Source of the DNA: Paenibacillus doosanensis
GTDB taxonomy: Bacteria > Bacillota > Bacilli > Paenibacillales > NBRC-103111
DNA: 64,000 nt
Direction: 5' to 3'
Assembly (NCBI RefSeq): GCF_025060755.1
Contig: NZ_JANYUY010000001.1
Span: forward strand, 372,001 to 436,000
The notes under the pieces are model-generated. The model was given only the letters and a program-made list of their open reading frames with translations, was not told where the DNA came from and made no database searches. Of this stretch, positions 23,966 to 31,700 are shown one piece after another; the first letter of the stretch is position 1, and the number at the start of each line of letters is the position of its first letter. The translations under genes and the position numbers were made by a program.

Positions 23966-25615
23966 TTACGCTTTGACGGGCTCGACCGCGGCAACCCCGG
24001 AGCCGGCGGAAGCAGGCGAGGACGAGGCTTGAGCCGGCTCCGAAGCAGGCTGTTCCTTCGGCTTTTTCTTTTCTCTCAGCAAAAAAATGAGCGGTATGCA
24101 TATAAATGCCGGAATTGCCGAAATATAAAACGTATCCGCGATACCGCGAACGAGCGCTTCCTTCTGCATAATGCCGGCCAAGTAGCTGGCAGCCGTGCCG
24201 CTGCCGGTCGCATTATCGACCCCGCCTTGGAACAACGCCCCGGCTAAAGCCGAAATAAACGAGGTCGCGTTGTCCGAATAGCTCGGCACATCCTCCGAAA
24301 TACGGTAATAATGCAGATACTGCCGCGAGCTCATAATCGTCGTCAGTATAGCGATCCCCATCGAGCTCATAACTTGACGGAATACGTTGGAAAGCGGCGA
24401 AGCATCCTTGATTTGCTCTTTGGGTACGCTGCTCATACCGACGGTAGAGATCGGCATCATACATAATCCGATACCGAAGCCGCGAATCGTCAGCACGACA
24501 TTGATCCAAATATGCGATGTATCCGCCGTCAGCACATGAAGCTCGTAAGTCGTCACACCGAGGATCAGCAAACCTGTAATGCCCAGAGGCAATATGCCGA
24601 CTTTCTGCAATAGCTTCCCGCTGATCGGCATCATCAAGGCCATGGCTACCGACTGAGGCAGGAGCAGGATACCTGAATCGAGCGCCGTCATGGACTGTAC
24701 GTTCTGCAAATAAATCGGCATCAGGAACGTGCCGCCCATCATAGCCATCATGACAAGCCCCGAGGTTAGCGTACTGGCGCTGAACTGGATATTTTTGAAC
24801 ACCTTCAAATTAAGAAGCGGTTCCTTCACCGTCAATTCCGCCCACAGCAGCAGCGCGAAGCTCACCGCGGAAAGGAAGAACAACGATACAATATACAGCG
24901 AAGTCCAGCCTTCGGTTTGTCCTTTACTCAAAGCGAGCAGCAGCGATCCGAAAAAGACGACCGAGCATACCGCTCCGACAATATCGAACTTCAGGTTTTT
25001 CTGCTTGACGCCTTCCTTCAGCAGGAAGTAACTGGCGGCGGCGGCGATGATCCCGATCGGCACGTTCAGGAAGAACAGCGTTCTCCAGCTGTAGTACTGA
25101 ATCAGGTAACCGCCGAGGGTAGGACCGAGCGCAGGTGCAACCATCGCCGCGATTCCCCAGATCCCCATCGCCAAGCCGATTTGCTGGCGAGGCACGATCG
25201 TATACATAACCGTCATGCCGACCGGCATGATGAAGCCGCCAGTCAAACCTTGAAATATCCGGAACGCAATCAGACTCGAATCACTCCAAGCAAGACCGCA
25301 TAGGAACGACCCGATCGTAAAGCCGGCAACGGACAGGACAAGCACCTGCTTGCTGCCGAAGCGCGAAGCGAGAAAGCCGCTCGCGGGAATAACGACCGCC
25401 GACGCCAGCATGAAGCCGGTGACGACCCATTGAATCGTTGATGTCGGCACTCCGAATACGGTGGACAGCTTGGGAAGCGCAACGTTCACCAAGCTGCTGC
25501 TTAATACCGACACGAAAGTAGCCAAAATAATAGCAATCAGAGGCAGCCAGAAGCTGGGCTCATCCTTGTGGTCGAGCGGAGGAGCTGATGCTGTAGTTTG
25601 AGACTGGTCAGCCAC
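23966..25615 (-). CDS. MFS multidrug efflux transporter, DHA2 (EmrB/QacA) family
   Basis: This 549-residue membrane protein has about 14 transmembrane helices. Typical motifs are WVVTGFMLASAVVIPASGFL, FRIFQGLTGGFIMPVGM and the antiporter motif ALGPTLGGYLIQYYSWRTLFF. Start is GTG 25615 with AGGAGG 9 nt upstream. The last 35 residues are a Lys/Pro/Ala/Ser-rich cytoplasmic tail. It follows two membrane-fusion-type adaptor genes (12 bp gap) and a MarR gene in one operon. Drug-proton antiport is expected; the substrate is unknown. Confidence 0.93.
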   Translation of the reverse strand: MADQSQTTASAPPLDHKDEPSFWLPLIAIILATFVSVLSSSLVNVALPKLSTVFGVPTSTIQWVVTGFMLASAVVIPASGFLASRFGSKQVLVLSVAGFTIGSFLCGLAWSDSSLIAFRIFQGLTGGFIMPVGMTVMYTIVPRQQIGLAMGIWGIAAMVAPALGPTLGGYLIQYYSWRTLFFLNVPIGIIAAAASYFLLKEGVKQKNLKFDIVGAVCSVVFFGSLLLALSKGQTEGWTSLYIVSLFFLSAVSFALLLWAELTVKEPLLNLKVFKNIQFSASTLTSGLVMMAMMGGTFLMPIYLQNVQSMTALDSGILLLPQSVAMALMMPISGKLLQKVGILPLGITGLLILGVTTYELHVLTADTSHIWINVVLTIRGFGIGLCMMPISTVGMSSVPKEQIKDASPLSNVFRQVMSSMGIAILTTIMSSRQYLHYYRISEDVPSYSDNATSFISALAGALFQGGVDNATGSGTAASYLAGIMQKEALVRGIADTFYISAIPAFICIPLIFLLREKKKPKEQPASEPAQASSSPASAGSGVAAVEPVKA

Positions 25616-25627
25616 GTTAAACGCCTC

Positions 25628-26944
25628 CTATTCCACCTTCACCTTACTGCCGTCCGCTAATTGGTCCGATGGATTAATGACGATTTGAACGTTGGCTTTC
25701 AAGTTTGGATTGTCTTTCACGTAGACCCAATCCGCGTTTTTGTCCGTTGTCGCGACTTCGATCATTTTCGCCGTACCGTCTTGGACAGTGTAAACAAAGG
25801 TTTTATTGTCTTTTTGAATGAGTGCGGTCTTCGGCACTTCCAGGCCGTTCGGCGCGGAATCCTTCAGATGCACTTCCGCAAGCATCCCCGCCAGCAGTAC
25901 TCCGTCCGGATTGGCGATCGTCACTTTAACCGGGAACGTCGTGCTGTTCGCGTTGGAAACGGGGCTTACGAACGAGATTTTGCCTGCGAACGTTTTATCC
26001 GGCAAGTTGCCGACCTTCACTTCAACGTCGGAGCCGGCCTTCATTTTGCCGATCTGCGTTTCCGGAACGCTGAGCTCCACCTGCACAGGGTCCATCTTCA
26101 CAATGGACAAGAGCGTAACTCCCGGCTGGGCCATTTCTCCCGGCTGAATGCTGCGTTTGGATACGACGCCGTCGATCGGCGAAGTAATAGTGGCATTGGC
26201 GAGGGCGTTGTTAGCCAGCTCCAATCCCGCCGTCAGCCGGTCCACGTCAGCCTGCAGCGCTTCGAGCGTATTGCCGGTAGCGCCGCTTTTCGTCAGTTCC
26301 AGCTTGGATTTCGCAGCGGACACTTGAGCCGCTGCCGCCTGCTGCTGAGCTACGGTCTGATCGTAAGCAGCCTTTGCTTTTTCATACTCGAACGTGCCTT
26401 TATCCATATCTTCTTTAGTAACGGTAGAAGTGCTGTCATACATATTTCTCAACCGATTGTACGTTTTTTGCGACAGATCGAAGCCGGATTTGGCTTGATC
26501 AACGGCGGCGTTGACCTGGTTCAGAGCGGCCTCGGCGCTTTGCACCGCGCTCTCCAGACCTTGGATTTCCTGACTGCGCGCGCCCGCCTGCGTATCGGCA
26601 AGCTTAGCCTTGGAGGCGATCAGAGCCGCTTCGGCCTGCTTCACCTGCGAAGTCAGATCGTCCGTCTCCAGTTGAACGAGCACATCGCCTTTCTTGACAA
26701 CCGCGCCTTCGTCCACTTTCACTTCGGACACTTTGCCGCCCGCTTTGGCTACTACTTTATTTTCCTGATCCGGAATAATTTTACCGCTGAGGCCCGAATC
26801 GGCAGGCTGGCCGAGCTTAATCGCTTTGACTGCAACAGCCTGCGCCGCGCTTGCGTTATTATCGGCTCCGCCGCAGCCAGGCAATGCAAAAATAACGGCT
26901 AATGAAAGGATCGCCGGGATCCATGTCATCTGTTTTTTTCTCAT
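25628..26944 (-). CDS. efflux adaptor lipoprotein (HlyD/RND-type)
   Basis: This 438-residue protein has a lipoprotein signal with lipobox ALPGC at about residues 20-24, so it should be membrane-anchored on the outer face. It contains a biotinyl-lipoyl-like half (VSEVKVDEGAVVKKGDVLVQLE), a long alpha-helical hairpin (about 105-235) and the returning half (ATITSPIDGVVSKRSIQPGEM), then beta-barrel and membrane-proximal domains. It sits between the second adaptor (13 bp upstream) and the MFS gene (12 bp downstream). Such lipoprotein adaptors usually serve ABC or RND pumps, so pairing with an MFS pump plus a second EmrA-like adaptor is unusual. Confidence 0.88.
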   Translation of the reverse strand: MRKKQMTWIPAILSLAVIFALPGCGGADNNASAAQAVAVKAIKLGQPADSGLSGKIIPDQENKVVAKAGGKVSEVKVDEGAVVKKGDVLVQLETDDLTSQVKQAEAALIASKAKLADTQAGARSQEIQGLESAVQSAEAALNQVNAAVDQAKSGFDLSQKTYNRLRNMYDSTSTVTKEDMDKGTFEYEKAKAAYDQTVAQQQAAAAQVSAAKSKLELTKSGATGNTLEALQADVDRLTAGLELANNALANATITSPIDGVVSKRSIQPGEMAQPGVTLLSIVKMDPVQVELSVPETQIGKMKAGSDVEVKVGNLPDKTFAGKISFVSPVSNANSTTFPVKVTIANPDGVLLAGMLAEVHLKDSAPNGLEVPKTALIQKDNKTFVYTVQDGTAKMIEVATTDKNADWVYVKDNPNLKANVQIVINPSDQLADGSKVKVE

Positions 26945-26957
26945 GGTTGTTTCTCCC

Positions 26958-27614
26958 TTACCCTTTCAAATGAATTTTGATCGTAGTGCTCATGCCCGGA
27001 GCTACGGCTAGGCCCGCTTGATCATCAATCGAGATTTTAATCGGAATGCGCTGCGTAACCTTCGTAAAGTTGCCGCTTGTATTGGTAGCCGGGATCAACG
27101 AGAAGGTCGCGGCCGTCGCTTCGCCGATTTCGCTCACTTTGCCGTGCAGCGTCTGGCCAGGGAACGTATCAATCGTGAAATCGACCGGTTGGCCGACCTT
27201 CACGCGGTTAATGTCGCCCTCTTCAATGTTGGCGGAAACGTACAGCTTACTTTTGTCGACGATCATGGCGACGGTTTGCCCTGGCGATACCACTTCACCG
27301 ACTCTGGCCATCGTCTTGATGACCGTTCCGTCGATCGGCGAACGAAGCGCCGCCTGATCCAGGCTGCTGGTAGCCAAATTCGTATTGTCCTGCTGTCCGA
27401 CGATTTGATCCGATAACACCGTGTCGCCTTCCGCGATAGGCAGGGAAGTGATTTTAGCCGAAATGCGAGGCATCACGCGAAAAATATCGCCGGTAATTCG
27501 CGAATCCTCTGTTTTAATGTAATAATGCCCTTGATACCAGAACGAATACCCGCCTCCGGCGGCAACGATCACCGCTACCGCGAGGATGATATACAAGACT
27601 TGTTTCCTCTTCAT
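26958..27614 (-). CDS. EmrA/HlyD-type membrane fusion protein
   Basis: This 218-residue protein has one N-terminal transmembrane helix (ILAVAVIVAAGGGYSFWY), then YYIKTEDSRITGDIFRVMPRISAKI and the lipoyl-like halves LPIAEGDTVLSDQIVG and ALRSPIDGTVIKTMARVGEVVSPGQ. The helical hairpin between the halves is almost absent, as in short EmrA homologues of bacilli. Its ATG overlaps the marR stop (ATGA), so translation is coupled. It should connect the MFS pump to the cell-wall space. Confidence 0.9.
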   Translation of the reverse strand: MKRKQVLYIILAVAVIVAAGGGYSFWYQGHYYIKTEDSRITGDIFRVMPRISAKITSLPIAEGDTVLSDQIVGQQDNTNLATSSLDQAALRSPIDGTVIKTMARVGEVVSPGQTVAMIVDKSKLYVSANIEEGDINRVKVGQPVDFTIDTFPGQTLHGKVSEIGEATAATFSLIPATNTSGNFTKVTQRIPIKISIDDQAGLAVAPGMSTTIKIHLKG

Positions 27615-28048
27615 GGTTTCTCCTCAACCTTCTTTTCCAAATAAGTAGTCAGCAGATCCAGCGAGCGAACAATGTTATCGAGCTCCTCCGGGCTTAAGTC
27701 TGCCAACAAATTCTCATAAAAGCTTTCTTGAAAAAAGTGCAGCTTCTCCTTCTCCGCTTCGATCTTGCTCGTTCGCTTGATCCATACGATGCGCCGGTCC
27801 GATTCGTCTCGAACCCGCTCAAGCCATCCGTCCCTCTCCAACCGGTCGATAATTCCGGAAACCGTGCTGTAGGAAAGCTGCGTGCATTCCGAAATTTGGC
27901 CGATCGTCTTACGTTCAAAATACACCTGCCCGATCGTAGCGATTTGAGGAGTCGTCAGGCCGATCTCCTTCAGATCCTTCCCCATGGTGGTATTAAAAAT
28001 TTTAGTCAGTTTTCGTATAGAATTGCCGATTTGCATTGCTCTGCTCAT
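27611..28048 (-). CDS. MarR-family regulator of the efflux operon
   Basis: This 145-residue winged-helix protein has TIGQISECTQLSYSTVSGIIDRLERDGWLERV as the DNA-binding part and DESDRRIVWIKRT as the wing. I chose ATG 28048 because GGAGGG lies 9 nt upstream. A frame from 28078 would start inside the operator. It is the first gene of the operon, translationally coupled to the EmrA-like gene. The palindromic operator 22-53 bp upstream strongly suggests autorepression, with ligand release inducing the pump. Confidence 0.9.
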   Translation of the reverse strand: MSRAMQIGNSIRKLTKIFNTTMGKDLKEIGLTTPQIATIGQVYFERKTIGQISECTQLSYSTVSGIIDRLERDGWLERVRDESDRRIVWIKRTSKIEAEKEKLHFFQESFYENLLADLSPEELDNIVRSLDLLTTYLEKKVEEKP

Positions 28049-28069
28049 GTTTGTCAGCCCTCCGAATTT

Positions 28070-28101
28070 ATTTCGCAAGCGAAATATTTATATACAAAAA
28101 T
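28070..28101. promoter_or_regulatory. 31-bp palindromic operator, copy 2 (before marR)
   Basis: A perfect inverted repeat ATTTCGC-AA-GCGAAAT is followed directly by ATTTATATACAAAAAT, the second, weaker half-site. It starts 22 bp upstream of the MarR start codon and overlaps AT-rich promoter sequence. The arrangement is the same as at 21404-21434. Confidence 0.65.
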
Positions 28102-28163
28102 ATACCACACCGGAGAAAGCTGAACAAGGTAAGGTTCGCACGGCTTCAACCGCAATCATCCAT

Positions 28164-28364
28164 CTACAGCGGAACGAACTTTAAATGAGCTTCTTGCCGG
28201 CTATGCAAAGAACAGAAACGAAAATCCGCGCGGACACAAAGGTTATATTCATAGCTGCCAAAAAGAAACGTCGTCGCCTGCGCCGCCATCGTGCAAGGAA
28301 GCGGCATTCCGTCTGCGGAAAAGCGGTTGGACTTGCACGTCATTGTTGTTCTGTCATCCGGCAT
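28164..28364 (-). CDS. possible small protein downstream of the third operator
   Basis: This is an open frame of 66 codons (MPDDRTTMTCKSNRF...) starting 58 bp downstream of the palindromic operator at 28423-28453, in the direction expected if that operator controls it. No good ribosome binding site precedes the ATG and no family is recognised. Apart from this frame, the 470 bp between the MarR gene and repeat copy B hold only the two operators. Confidence 0.2.
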   Translation of the reverse strand: MPDDRTTMTCKSNRFSADGMPLPCTMAAQATTFLFGSYEYNLCVRADFRFCSLHSRQEAHLKFVPL

Positions 28365-28422
28365 TTCTACACGTTATGTAATCGCCCCTTTCCCGCTCCA
28401 AAACTTATTACAGCTTGAAACT

Positions 28423-28453
28423 ATTTCGCACAAGAAATATTTCTATACGAAAT
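28423..28453. promoter_or_regulatory. 31-bp palindromic operator, copy 3
   Basis: ATTTCGCACAAGAAAT followed directly by ATTTCTATACGAAAT; the second half is identical to copy 1. It lies about 375 bp upstream of marR (28048) and 58 bp before a weak 66-codon frame. It may be a distal auxiliary site of the marR operon or belong to a separate small transcript. Confidence 0.55.
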
Positions 28454-28518
28454 AATAGCACGATCTAACTATTTTGAAAAGAATTATTTTTTTCTTACGG
28501 ATATGGGACGGATGAGCG

Positions 28519-28690
28519 GAACAAATCCCCCCAAAGTGACGTGATGCGCTGAAGCTATTCCGTCCGCATCCAGCTTCATCTGGATCGGCGTCTAACCATT
28601 CCGCTGGGATCGTTCTATGGGTAGACTTTCCTTTCGGGGGAGAACCCGGATTTCCACAGGATATTGCTGGGCATCATCTCCTAAACGCAA
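28519..28690 (+). repeat. dispersed terminator-associated repeat, copy B (internally shortened)
   Basis: Begins GAACAAATCCCCCC and ends CCTAAACGCAA. About 70 bp present in copies A and C (the part from AAGCCATCC to CCAGGGTAG) are missing; the remainder is over 90 percent the same by eye. Its right end abuts the U-tract of the terminator of the giant repetitive-protein gene. Confidence 0.82.
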
Positions 28691-28694
28691 AAAA

Positions 28695-28716
28695 GGAACC
28701 TCCGCGAGAAGGTTCC
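28695..28716 (-). terminator. intrinsic terminator of the giant repetitive-protein gene
   Basis: On the minus strand GGAACC, a 10-nt loop, GGTTCC, then TTTTTT. It lies 22 bp after the stop codon; repeat copy B follows immediately. Confidence 0.75.
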
Positions 28717-28738
28717 CCTTTGCCTTTCATTAAAGATA

Positions 28739-31700
28739 CTATGATTTCCGTCCGATGGCAATCCAGTTTATCATTCCTTCCAGCTGCGGCGCGAATTGAC
28801 TGCGGACGATTTGAATGACGGCGCCGTCCCGCCACTTCTCCCTGACGACCGCAAAGCATGACGGATGACTGGTCGTAGCGACAAACACGTAAGCGTCATC
28901 GGCGAATTCCTCATCGAAAACGACGACCAGATCCGCCGATTCTTCCTCGACCTTGAGCGTGAAGGAAGACAGTCCGAACTGCTGGAGCGTGCCGCGCTTC
29001 ACAGTCTGCACCGTTTCGTAGGCATGGTGCCGCGGCTGCGCCGAAGCTTGCTGCAGCGGCTCGCCGTCTACCGGCTCCGCGGCCAGCGCCGCCGTCTGAA
29101 CGTCCGCTTCAGCGTCCTCCACCGTGGACGGTACCGGCTGCTCTAGTCCGTCGCCTTCCTGCTCCGCCTGTGCGGCCGCATCCGGCTCATCCGGCGTTAT
29201 ATCCGGTTCTTGCGGCCGCTGCACCGCTGCGGAAGCTGCGGCGCTGATCTGCTTCATCAAACCGGGTTCCAAATGCAGAAGCGAGATGCTGCCGGGAAGC
29301 AGATGATACCCGGATATCGATTCCTGTTTAATATGAAGCCCGTCGATCGAATCGACCGTCAAGTGCTCCGTGCCGACCGAGCCTTGAGCCAGCTTGCGCC
29401 CTGTAACGGAACCGTCTTCCAGCTTCTGCTCCGTTACGGAGCCGTTCTGCAGCTTTGCAGCGCTCACCGCGTCTTGCGATAAATGCCGGCTCTCTACGGC
29501 GCCCAGCGCCAGCTTCGCGGCGGTGATGGACAAATCCTGCAGCTTTACCGTGCCGATCGCCTCCATCGCAATATGGCGGCTTTCCACGACGCCCAGCGCC
29601 AGCTTCGAGCCTGTTACCGAAGCGTCCTTCAACGCTGCGATATCCACCGAATCGGCAGCAAGCTGCTCGGCTCCGACCGCGCCCGCCGCGATATGCCCTC
29701 TCTGCACAGCGGCCGCGCCGAGCTTCGCAGCCGTCACCGCTCCGTCCTCCAGTTGGCCGGTGCCGACCGAACCTTCGCTCAGCGCCTCGCGGCCTACAGA
29801 GCCCGCAGACAGCTTCGACCCTGTCACCGCTCCGTCCTCCAGCTGGCCGGTGCCGACAGAGCCTTCGCCGAGCGCCTCGCGGCCTACAGAGCCCGTTGAC
29901 AGATGCCTTGATTCCACCGCGCCTTCCGTCAGCTTCGAGCCCGTCACCGCTCCGTCCTCCAGCTGGCCGGTGCCGACAGAGCCTTCGCCGAGCGCCTCGC
30001 GACCTACCGAACCCGCTGACAGATGCCTCGTTTCCACCGCGCCTTCCGTCAGCTTCGAGCCCGTCACCGCTCCGTCCTGCAGCTGGCCGGTGCCGACAGA
30101 GCCTTCGCCGAGCGCCTCGCGGCCTACCGAACCCGCCGACAGATGCCTTGATTCCACCGCGCCTTCCGTCAGCTTCGAGCCTGTCACCGCTCCGTCCTCC
30201 AGTTGGCCGGTGCCGACAGAGCCTTCGCCGAGCGCCTCGCGGCCTACAGAGCCCGCCGACAGGTGTCTTGATTCCACCGCGCCTTCCGTCAGCTTCGAGC
30301 CCGTCACCGCTCCGTCCTCCAGCTGGCCGGTGCCGACAGAGCCTTCGCTCAGCGCCTCGCGGCCTACCGAATCCGCCGACAGATGCCTCGTTTCCACCGC
30401 GCCTTCCGTCAGCTTCGAGCCCGTTACCGCTCCGTCTTCCAGCTGACCGGTGCCGACAGAGCCTTCGCTCAGCGCCTCGCGGCCCACCGAACCCGCCGAC
30501 AGATGTCTTGATTCCACCGCGCCTTCCGTCAGCTTCGAGCCCGTCACCGCTCCGTCTTCCAGCTGGCCGGTGCCGACAGAGCCTTCGCTCAGCGCTTCGC
30601 GACCCACCGAACCCGCCGACAGATGCCTCGTCTCCACCGCGCCTTCCGTCAGCTTCGAGCCCGTCACCGCTCCGTCTTCCAGCTGGCCGGTGCCGACAGA
30701 GCCTTCGCTCAGCGCTTCGCGGCCTACCGAACCCGCCGACAGATGTCTTGATTCCACCGCGCCTTCCGTCAGCTTCGAGCCCGTCACCGCTCCATCCTGC
30801 AGCGTGTCGGCGCCGACGGCCCCCGGGGCCAGATGAACGGCGTTCACGACGCTTTCCGCCAGTTTCTCGGCCGTCACGGCATTCTCCTGCAGCTGCCGCG
30901 GCCCGATCGCCGCGTCGGCGACATGCGCTTCGCCCACGGCTCCTGACGCCAGCTCGCGCGGCCCAACTGACCGTTCAGCCAGATGTTCTCCTATGACCGC
31001 CCCGGACGCCAGCTTGCTTGCAGTGACAGAACCGTCCTTCAGCTGCGCGTTTCCGACGGATTGAGGGGCCAAATGATTTGTTCCGACGGCCTCCCAATCC
31101 AGCTTTGAGCCGGTAACCGCTTGATCCTGCAGTTGGCTCGTGCCGACCGCGCCCTCGGAGATTTGCCGCGAGCCTACGGCTTGATCGGTGAGATGCGCCG
31201 AACGTACGGCGCCGTATGCCAGCTTCGCCGCCGTCACCGACTCATCCTGCAGCTGCTCGGTGCCGACCGCTCCATCCCCTATTTGCTCGCGGCCTATCGC
31301 CCCTTCGGCCAAATGCGCGGACTTGACGGCGCCAAGCGCCAGCTTCGCCCCCGTTACGGCCTGCTCCTGCAGCTGCGCCGTCCCTACGGAGCCTTCCGTC
31401 AGATGATCCGCTACGACGGAGCCCGCAGCCAGTTTCGCCCCCGTCACGGCCTGCTCTTGCAATTGCTCGCTACCGACGATGCCAGGCGACAGATGAATCG
31501 CCTCCACCGCCCCCGGCGCCAGCTTCGCCGCCGTCACCGACTCATCCTGCAGCTGCTCGGAGCCGACGATTCCGGTAGACAAATGCCTCGCTTCTACCGC
31601 GCCTTGCGCCAGCTTCCAAGCCGTGACGGACTCTTCCTGAAGCTGCGAAGATCCGACCGTACCTGCCGCCAAGTGTCCGGCTTCCACCGCTCCCGGTGCC

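Noticed and set aside
28185-28418. Plus-strand 77-codon basic frame
   Set aside because: No ribosome site; basic composition and overlap with the operator argue against coding.
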